Assembly (NCBI RefSeq): GCF_029227915.1
Contig: NC_079875.1
Span: 19,153,001-19,217,000, forward strand
DNA: 64,000 bases
Source: Hydractinia symbiolongicarpus
Taxonomy: Eukaryota > Cnidaria > Hydrozoa > Anthoathecata > Hydractiniidae
Direction of reading: 5' to 3'
Notes under the pieces: model-generated
What the model was told of the DNA's origin: nothing
Database searches by the model: none
What the model saw: the letters and a program-made list of their open reading frames with translations, nothing else
Translations under genes and position numbers: made by a program
Part shown: positions 57,404-64,000 of the stretch, piece by piece
Layout: each line of letters starts with the position of its first letter
How positions within the stretch are numbered: position 1 is the stretch's first letter

Positions 57404-58000
57404 ATGTTGGTCATTGTGGGTGACCCCCGTACGGCAATTTTCACCGGCCCTACAAGCTGTGGAAAAACACAACGTGTACTGAACCTCCTGGAAAATGAGT
57501 ATAAAAAATACTACCACAATATTGTCATGCCGTGCCCTAAGCTGAAATGGAATGCCACTTACCTTAAAAGGGCCTCATTATGGAGGGATGATTACGTGTT
57601 CCTTATAGATCCCGGAAATGAGCTTTTTGAATGGATAGCAAAATTATCCTCATTGCTGGCGGGGGAGGAGAGTTTTTTCGTGGTTGATGACGTCATAGCC
57701 GATGAAGGCCTTGACAAACGTCGACAATCCCTGCTTGAATTAGCTATTTCGGGTAGACACAGAAAACATAGTTTATGGCTACTCACGCAGTCGTATACTG
57801 CTCTCCCTAAAAATTTGAGGAGACAGAAAAAAGCCCTGTTTATGTGGTACCCACATGAACGCAGCGACATGAGCCTAATCGACGAAGAGACGAACATGAT
57901 TTCCAATTGGGATGATATCAAGGCTGAATTGAAAAAATCAAATCACGCATGCTTATATGTGAGGCTCGAACATCCCCGAACCTGGAAAATCCTTGAGTGA
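57404..58000 (+). CDS. A32/FtsK-HerA-type genome packaging ATPase
   Basis: 198 residues, apparently complete and open. Walker A GPTSCGKT lies at residues 15-22, Walker B FFVVDD at 91-96, and a LLTQSYTALPKNLRRQ block (about 126-141) corresponds to the sensor and arginine region of the poxvirus A32-like group. These ATPases pump DNA into capsids in adintoviruses, Polintons, virophages and large DNA viruses. It is the best-preserved gene in the element. The ORF is kept while its neighbours are broken, but one copy cannot prove selection. It lies in a tight cluster with the upstream zinc-ribbon gene. Confidence 0.85.
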   Translation: MLVIVGDPRTAIFTGPTSCGKTQRVLNLLENEYKKYYHNIVMPCPKLKWNATYLKRASLWRDDYVFLIDPGNELFEWIAKLSSLLAGEESFFVVDDVIADEGLDKRRQSLLELAISGRHRKHSLWLLTQSYTALPKNLRRQKKALFMWYPHERSDMSLIDEETNMISNWDDIKAELKKSNHACLYVRLEHPRTWKILE

Positions 58001-58032
58001 AATCCTCTGGCCGGGCATCGACATATAGAAAG

Positions 58033-58844
58033 ATGTCGTCGCAAGTTATGTTCAACGCAGAAACCATCGAGACCCTATCCAATAATCAAAATCAACCTAT
58101 GTTCTAACGTGCCGATTTGGGACGCTTTCTGGGTATTGAAAAGATTGCGGAGTCTTATCGAGATATTTCCACCCTTGCACGCCATGAGATAAGATTGGTT
58201 ACTAACCAACCACTAAAAGGAGACTAAAATAGGTATGACGCTTTTGTAACATTGGACGACGCATTGGAAATCGTTCGTTGTTCCTGGAAACCAAAAGCCG
58301 TGGGGGTCATCAGATGGCTGGCCATGGCGGGTGTTAAAAAATTACAAGACGAACTTGAAAAGCAGCGCCGGGTCCTTGAGGAAAGAGAGACGGCTCTGGT
58401 ATTCCTCAATGATGAAATGGAGGATAGGTACAACTAGCTCATTGGGGGATGAAATTGAGGACAGGGATCGACAGCTTGCAGCACAGGCTTAGGAAAATGC
58501 AAGGCTTCGACAAAAGCATATACTCAAATGTCCATGGCGCCGGTAAGGACAACGTCATCATAATCCATTGAAAGCATAGTGCACAGGATGACGATGAATA
58601 CCATCATCTTCCCTATTATTGCACGCGTGTTCAGAGGCGTGATATTAGCAAGAAGAGGTTGTGGTTCAGTGACAACTACTCGGTGGCAGAGGAAATTGTC
58701 GTCATCGACAACCCCAATGGCATACACGCCTTTAATCGTTTTGAGGAGGAGGGGCATGTAGAACGTTTCAGGAACCATTTCAGGCTTATCGATCTATCTC
58801 GGAATGACCTGTATGATCTGGGTGTTCCGGCATTAGAGGATTAG
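58033..58844 (+). pseudogene. Bro-N domain protein
   Basis: ATG 58033 reads MSSQVMFNAETIE. A TAA at 58105 is followed in the same frame by RADLGRFLGIEKIAESYRDI and, after another TAA (58225), RYDAFVTLDDALEIV and RWLAMAGVKKLQDELEKQRR. This is the Bro-N fold plus a coiled coil. Frames then shift, and the end has IVVIDNPNGIHAFNRFEEEG and FRLIDLSRNDLYDLGVPAL. Bro-N proteins occur in baculoviruses, phages and large DNA viruses and are thought to bind DNA or regulate transcription. At least two stops and two frameshifts. Confidence 0.75.
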
Positions 58845-58854
58845 ACAGACGCTA

Positions 58855-58882
58855 ATTTTCACTACCATTGCGGGTAGTAAAA
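58855..58882 (+). terminator. Hairpin after the Bro-N gene
   Basis: TTTTC-ACTACC and GGTAGT-AAAAA pair with one mismatch around the six-base loop ATTGCG. It lies 12 bases after the last stop codon and is followed by a run of 13 C at about 58889-58901. Confidence 0.45.
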
Positions 58883-59800
58883 ATACCCCCCCCCCCTATG
58901 GAATATACCCTTTTGACCATTTCAGCTGTATGTTAAAAGATACTGAAATATCAACAGTATGAAAGCATGCATAAAACAAAATCAATTTACAATCAACTAC
59001 AATATACAACATTGCTGTATCAAGACAGGATCAGCGACCGGATATCGCCGTACCTGCTTGGAAAATGTTAGGTATTGAGGTGGAGTATACTAGGAAGGTT
59101 TTGAATACCCCACGGATGATGATCTTTTACATAGGGTAGCATCAGGCAAAAAAGCATTTGTAAGAAGCGAGATCGACAATGATCATATACATTTTCTTGA
59201 TCAGCACTTTAAACTCTACACAATAGAGGCAACAAGGAAACAAGTTGCAAAAAAATATTTTTCCTGTATGGGCGGGTCATTGCTAACCCGTATATATACT
59301 TATACAACAGGCTAACCTAAAGACCAGAATATGTTAGGATAGGGGTATTCGTGGCTCACCAGGCTAACTGGTATGTTATAAACATTTTTGAGGGTATAAA
59401 TTAATTGGAAGTGGGATGTAAGCTAAAAGTGCAAATTTTAATAAATTCTAGTGTCAGATACCATTTAAAATTGATTTTTTTAAACCATGGTTGTCAACGG
59501 ACCGTTAGGTAAAGTAAACTACTACGCATAAGAGTTGAATTTCAGGTATGAGGTAGCCTACACATCCACTTTTTATTATTGGTTGTTAATGCACCAATTT
59601 TCCGTAGCGATAATAAGAAAGAATATATTGCCTTTGTGGATAACATAGTTAAATGTCAGCTTCCTAATAAAGACAACACCCAGATCTCTACAAACTAGTT
59701 TCGACATATCAAACACATTCTCGTAAATATAAAAAAAAGAATTTTCGATACTCTTTCGAGAAATTTTTTACAGACCATACAATTATCGCTAACATCTCTA
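58883..59800. other. Spacer between virus-like copy 1 and the Helentron remnant
   Basis: No gene. It contains a C-homopolymer tract, and at 59150-59300 a partial copy of the gacgtcatca repeat family (GATCATATACATTTTCTTGA, then ACACAATAGAGGCAAC). Confidence 0.6.
59150..59300 (+). mobile_element. Dispersed non-autonomous repeat family, partial copy C
   Basis: Matches the internal unit of copy B (GATCAGCAxTTTAAACTCTA, then CACAATAGAGGCAAC and the A/T run). Neither terminus is preserved. Confidence 0.65.
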
Positions 59801-61054
59801 AGGAGATAGGGAAACACAGTTGAATTAAAGGAAGACTATACTAGAAAATGTAAAAACTTACATAGATTCAAATTTGAATCCAAGATTAAAACTAGATTTT
59901 GCATCCAAATGAACTTAGTTTTACCCAACCAGGTACAATTGAAGAAATTCTTCAAAGTTTAGCCATTACAAAAAACGCACTGAGCATATCTCCTGATTGA
60001 GGATTTTAAATTTACTTTCGAAGGCTTCCAGATTCTTGTTTTATTAAAACTTATTTTACTGAAGGTTTGATGACATGGGAAGCTAACATAGACATTCAAC
60101 GCGTTCTTGATTATTATAAAGCAGTTTCTTACATGTGTGCTTATTTGTCTAAAGCTGAAGACGAATCTTCAGAAGCGATGAAAAAAGCGGCATCACAAGC
60201 ATTAGAAACTGGCGATCCGTTATCTGTACAAATGAAATCAATTGAGAATGCGTATCGAAATCATCTCGAAATGTCAGTTCAAGAAGCACTTGCTATTATA
60301 ATGCCAGAAATATGGTTACGAAACATTTCCTGTTGTAGTTTTTGCAAGCAGTAACATTCCTGAGAAGAGATATAGGGTATGTCGTAACAAAAAAAGAAAT
60401 TTTAAGTTTACCACATTAAAAGATACTGGCGTAATTAGTGAAAATTCTATTATAGTAACTTTGCTTAATACAAGATCCTACAACAAACATAAAAATGATA
60501 TTAAGTCCGACCGCGTTCTCATGGAAAGTGATTTATTATGCCTGACAGAAACCCAGATGCCATTTAACTCACACTACGACACATAACTAGACTACTTTAC
60601 TTTATTTCCAAACAACAATGTGGATAGGTTTTCTAGTCTTTTAGTTGGTCATAATGAAACTATAGAATTGATTGATATTGTGAAGATTCCAGGTGCAATA
60701 TTTTTTAAAATAACGAAGAAAACCTTTCAAAAGAATGCTGTTAGTTTTTTACTTCTACATCGTAAAAATTCTCCTAATCTAAATGAGTCATTATACCTTA
60801 TTCAAGATATTTTGGCAATACTCGTAGATTTTAATGTAAATGTATTCAGTGACGGAAACTATTTCCTTGATTTTCTCACTGAATATAAACAAGTTGTAAC
60901 CTCTCCAAATTATATATCCGGTTCACTTATTGACCACACATATGTCCATGAGAATGTCCTCAACACCTTTGAAGTCGATACACTCGTCAAAAATGTATAT
61001 TTCAGTGATCATGACACAGTCAGGCTTAAACTTTCTCCACTACAATGCTTATGA
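59800..61054 (+). pseudogene. Helentron-type Rep/helicase-endonuclease fragment
   Basis: The 5' pieces include KNLHRFKFESKIKTRF (about 59860). The frame 60067-60354 carries WEANIDIQRVLDYYKAVSYM and CAYLSKAEDESSEAMKKA, a stretch of the large Rep-helicase proteins of Helitron/Helentron elements that precedes the helicase. After the PEIWLR block the helicase itself is missing. An endonuclease/exonuclease/phosphatase (EEP) module follows: LTETQMPFNSHYD (about 60545-60590), then 60620-61054 with SPNYISGSLIDHTYVHENVL and VYFSDHDTVRLKL, whose SDH is the EEP C-terminal catalytic motif. An EEP tail on the Rep-helicase is the mark of the Helentron branch. Dead copy. Confidence 0.75.
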
Positions 61055-61675
61055 AATCTTCTAAAAGGGCTACTTCAAATCAATTTCGTCCTCAGAACGA
61101 AAGATATTTACGCTGGGATGACTTTATTGTTCTCTTAGAATAGTCTCGCACTATATACTTATTATCTATGCTGATGGCGAAAATTTTTAAGCCATCGAGC
61201 TTCTTGTTTCTTAATAATTCATGTTTTTTATGAAAAAAAATTATGGAACAAATTTATCAACAAGTTCTTGTTTTTCAAGAAAACAATAACTTTGCCAGCG
61301 ATGTAGTAACTAATCAGGAAAAAAATGCTTTTTACACGCTATTTCAACCAATCAAAGAAAAATATATCAGATTTTGCACTGTGGAATTGTAGACTAAGTA
61401 AAAATTGCACTTGTTTCTCGATTGAAATAAAAATATATATATCGTGTAGATTAGCCAATAAGGCGGGAGAAAAACTCCATATGATTATAGTGATATATGA
61501 TAAAAGTGTATAGCAAACTCAAATATCAAGTGTTTTAAAAAAACATTTCTCTGTTTTTTACTTTCAAAATTTAACAGGTAAATTTATTTCTAAGTTTCTT
61601 CATTCTTCTCCCTTTTCTTCGTTTTCTATGGTCAGTTTGTGCAAAGTGTGCAAAGTGTGTAATAGCCAATGCAGG
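61055..61675. other. Non-coding stretch between Helentron remnant and copy 2
   Basis: AT-rich with no recognised feature. Its right edge is the sharp start of identity with copy 1 at 61676. Confidence 0.6.
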
Positions 61676-64000
61676 GTAAGACCCAACGTGAAAACCTTAG
61701 TTGAAGGGCAGGTAGAAGATATGGGGTCGCGAAGGTACGGATATTCCTATGGATTATGTGGAAGAAGAAGAAGACGAACCTGGAGGAGGCCGGCGATGAG
61801 GAGTATATTGGGGTAGAGAAGGTTTTCACCACCAACATGAGATTTTCACAAATTGAGGCTAACAAGGGGTTCATCATATATACAAGCACCCAAGTGGATA
61901 GCCTCCAAGAAGGCCATTATTAACCCAAAAAATGATGATGAGGAGTGTTTTAAGTGGGGCAACATTGCTGGTCTACTAAGAGATCCACAAAGAATCACCA
62001 AGCTGAGACATTACGTAGACCACTACAATTGGCAGGGTATAGAGTTCCCTACAAGCATCAAGAATATATACAAATTCGAGGATAATAACAAGGACATTGC
62101 GGTAAACGTCTTGTATGTGACGGGAAAGAAGATCAATATCCTGAGGCGATCACATCATACCGGGCGTAGCAAGCAGGTAAATCTACTGTATATCACTGAT
62201 GACAAGAAGAACCACTACACAGCCATCAAATCCCTATCGCGACTCCTGGGTATTGAGACCTCAAAAAATACGGCAAAAATGCATTTCTTCCTGAATTGTT
62301 TGCAGGCGTTTCCCACAATTGAATCGAGAGATAAGCACCATGGCTACTGCAAGGACCACGACGCAGTCAAGATCACAATGCCAACGGAGCCCGAAAAATG
62401 GCTATACTATAGGGATGGCCAACAGCAATTCAAAGTACCCTTTGCTATCTATGCAGACTTCGAGAGTCTACTAATCCCGGTAGACGATACAAGAGGCAAA
62501 AAGACCAAAAAGCTGAGTAAGCGCATACCGTCCGGCTGGTGTACATATAGTACCTTTGCCTACGGAGACGTACCAGATCCTCTAAAAGTATACAGGGGAG
62601 AGGCCTGTGTAACCCTCTTTGTCAACCACCTAGAGGATGAGGTAAAGAGGTTATATAATACCTACCCGCAGAAAGACATGCTGCCCCTAACAGAGGCAGA
62701 ACAAACGCGTCATGACGAGGCATCGAAATGCCATATAGGACATTGGATGCATAGCGGAGAACACGGAGAAATATATAAGCTTCAGCGTTAAAATTAAGGT
62801 ACCCCTTGGGGCATGGTGATGGCGAGACATACAAGACCATAGAGATACGGTTTATCGATAGTTGTCGATTCATGGCCTCAAGCCTGGATAAGTTGGAAAG
62901 CAACCTCATTGGAACAAACACCGCAGGTATGAAATGTCAACAGTGTGCAGATACCTGTCTTGAATTCCAGAGCATATACGCCGGTACATGGCAAAGTTTT
63001 GGTGCAAAAATTGCGACTCGAGTACCACTAAGCAGCTTAATCGAGACCAGGTAAGGGCAAACGTACCGTCCATGGCAAATTCATCGAAAAGGATGATACC
63101 CTCAGGCTGATGCTGAGAAAAGGCGTGTACCCCAATGAATACATGGATAGATGGCAGCGATTCGAGGAGCTGGAACGACCTCCCAAGGAGGCATTCTACA
63201 GCAAGCTGAATATGAAGGGTATCAACGACAGGGACTATACCTATGCGAAAGAGGTATGGAATGTCTTTACCCCGTAGGGTGATAATGTTACCATGAGAGA
63301 CTATCACGATGTCTACTTAACAATAGACGTACTGCTGTTGGCCGACATATTCGAGACGTTTCGAGGCGTCTGCTTAGACAACTACAGCCTTGATCCCGCC
63401 CATTTCTACTCCGCACCCGGCTTAGCATGGAAGGCTGCACTTAAATTTACAGGTATAAGGTTAGAGCTTCTCACCGATCCTGACATGCTCCTGATGTTCG
63501 AGAAGGGTATAAGAGGAGGTATAACCCAGGTCGTACACCGATATGCGAGAGCAAATAACAAGTACATGCGGGACCAGTATAACCAGGATGAGGAGTCCTC
63601 CTACCTGCAGTATCTGGATGCGAACAATCTATACGGATAAGCGATGCGTCAAGACCTACCAACAGATGGCTTTAAATGGGTATCGAACGTCGAGGCATTC
63701 ACCGAAAGGCGGATTGGGAAGTTCGTTAAAGGGAACAAGTATGGGTACATTTTAGAGGTAGATATCGATTACCCAAAGGAGCTACACGACAAGCATAATG
63801 AGCTGCCGTTCCTGCCCGAACGCATTATGGTTCATAGGGTAGAGAAACTTGTATCAAATTTGAAACACAAGCGTAGATATGTGGTGTATATCAGAGCCCT
63901 TTGCGAGGCAATAAACATGGGCTTGAATTGAGGAAGGTGTGCAGGGTGATTCGATTCACAAGTGCCAATAATCCTGATGATAAAAGTCCCCTTCCTATAG
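61676..64000 (+). mobile_element. Polinton-like virus-derived element, copy 2 (left-truncated, runs off window)
   Basis: From GGTAAGACCCAACGTG (61676) onward it matches copy 1 from 52129 with few differences, first at offset 9547 and after the deletion at offset 9376. The left end is truncated inside the SAP-protein region. Copy 2 lacks about 190 bases of the polymerase (junction near 62737) that copy 1 retains, and keeps 16 bases (about 62715-62730) lost in copy 1. The right end is outside the window. Confidence 0.85.
61853..64000 (+). pseudogene. Protein-primed polymerase B, copy 2
   Basis: Same gene as at 52306. The frame is open to 62791 (312 residues) because the TAG found in copy 1 reads GAG here. 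It then breaks at the about 190-base deletion. Further on it has private changes: TAG at 63276 in the block before MRDYHDVYLTID, where copy 1 has CAG but a five-base deletion. It shares with copy 1 the TAA after LDANNLYG and the palm deletion (RVIRF joined to the PLPI block near 63960-64000). Inactive. Confidence 0.85.

Larger units (their letters stand above)
51539..58880 (+). mobile_element. Polinton-like virus-derived element, copy 1
   Basis: Nine gene-like units lie on one strand in 7.3 kb, with gaps of a few to about 150 bases and one ATGA overlap (56601). Base composition is visibly richer in GC than the flanks. Protein-primed polymerase B plus an A32/FtsK-like packaging ATPase is the core pair of Polinton/Maverick and adintovirus-type elements. 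Bro-N, SAP and HNH proteins are accessory. No integrase, maturation protease, major or minor capsid gene is seen, and no terminal inverted repeat was recognised. It could be a truncated element or a capsid-less relative. Most genes contain stops or frameshifts. Confidence 0.75.

Noticed and set aside
51539-58880. Bacterial or viral contamination of the assembly
   Set aside because: The genes are decayed, a second copy with private mutations lies 9.4 kb away, and animal repeats lie between them, which fits an endogenous element.
61628-61816. ORF at the left edge of copy 2 as a gene
   Set aside because: Fusion of flanking sequence to a frameshifted piece of the SAP protein.

Overview
The window looks like nuclear DNA of an early-branching animal, most probably a cnidarian. 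It is AT-rich, with intron-containing host genes, short GT-AG introns and a dense load of decayed transposons. The transposon families (Harbinger with MADF-BESS, Tigger, SAP-SWIM-YqaJ with THAP, Helentron-type, a protein-primed-polymerase element) are ones I associate with cnidarian genomes. The assignment is inference from content; no species marker is present.

Only two host genes can be assembled. The first (13249-19113, +) is a ten-exon mitochondrial ClpX, with Walker A, Walker B and zinc-finger motifs all visible. It has one apparent extra A in exon 9. The second (36346-50507, +) is a thirteen-exon gene whose exon phases all agree. It encodes a 697-residue single-pass membrane protein that I do not recognise. 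It has an acidic N-terminus, a large N-terminal region, a TM helix near residues 521-545 and a cysteine-rich, glycosylatable C-terminus.

Everything else is mobile or repetitive. From left to right: transposase debris (1-735); a fold-back element and a MITE with internal tandem repeats; a Copia fragment with one LTR; a LINE 3' end split by a 1.4-kb TA-flanked element; a Tigger remnant; clpX; the SAP-SWIM-YqaJ/THAP element; a broken Ty3/Gypsy element; minisatellites; and copies of a dispersed family carrying gacgtcatca repeats.

Intron 4 of the membrane-protein gene holds about 40 copies of a 15-bp satellite. It also holds a 4.9-kb Harbinger element, which itself contains two younger insertions, so this is a three-level nest.

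From 51.5 kb to 58.9 kb lies a GC-richer, compact, one-strand block of virus-like genes: SAP protein, protein-primed DNA polymerase B, HNH nuclease, three small membrane proteins, a zinc-finger protein, an A32/FtsK-like packaging ATPase and a Bro-N protein. It resembles Polinton/Maverick-type elements, but I see no integrase, protease or capsid gene. A near-identical second copy of its left half starts at 61676 and runs off the window. The copies share an internal polymerase deletion and a stop codon, so the ancestor was already defective. A Helentron-like remnant lies between them.

How the genes relate: the two host genes look unrelated to each other. Within the viral block, layout, gene order and recurrent hairpins at gene ends suggest a former replication-packaging unit that is now mostly pseudogenised. 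Only the ATPase and some small ORFs remain open.
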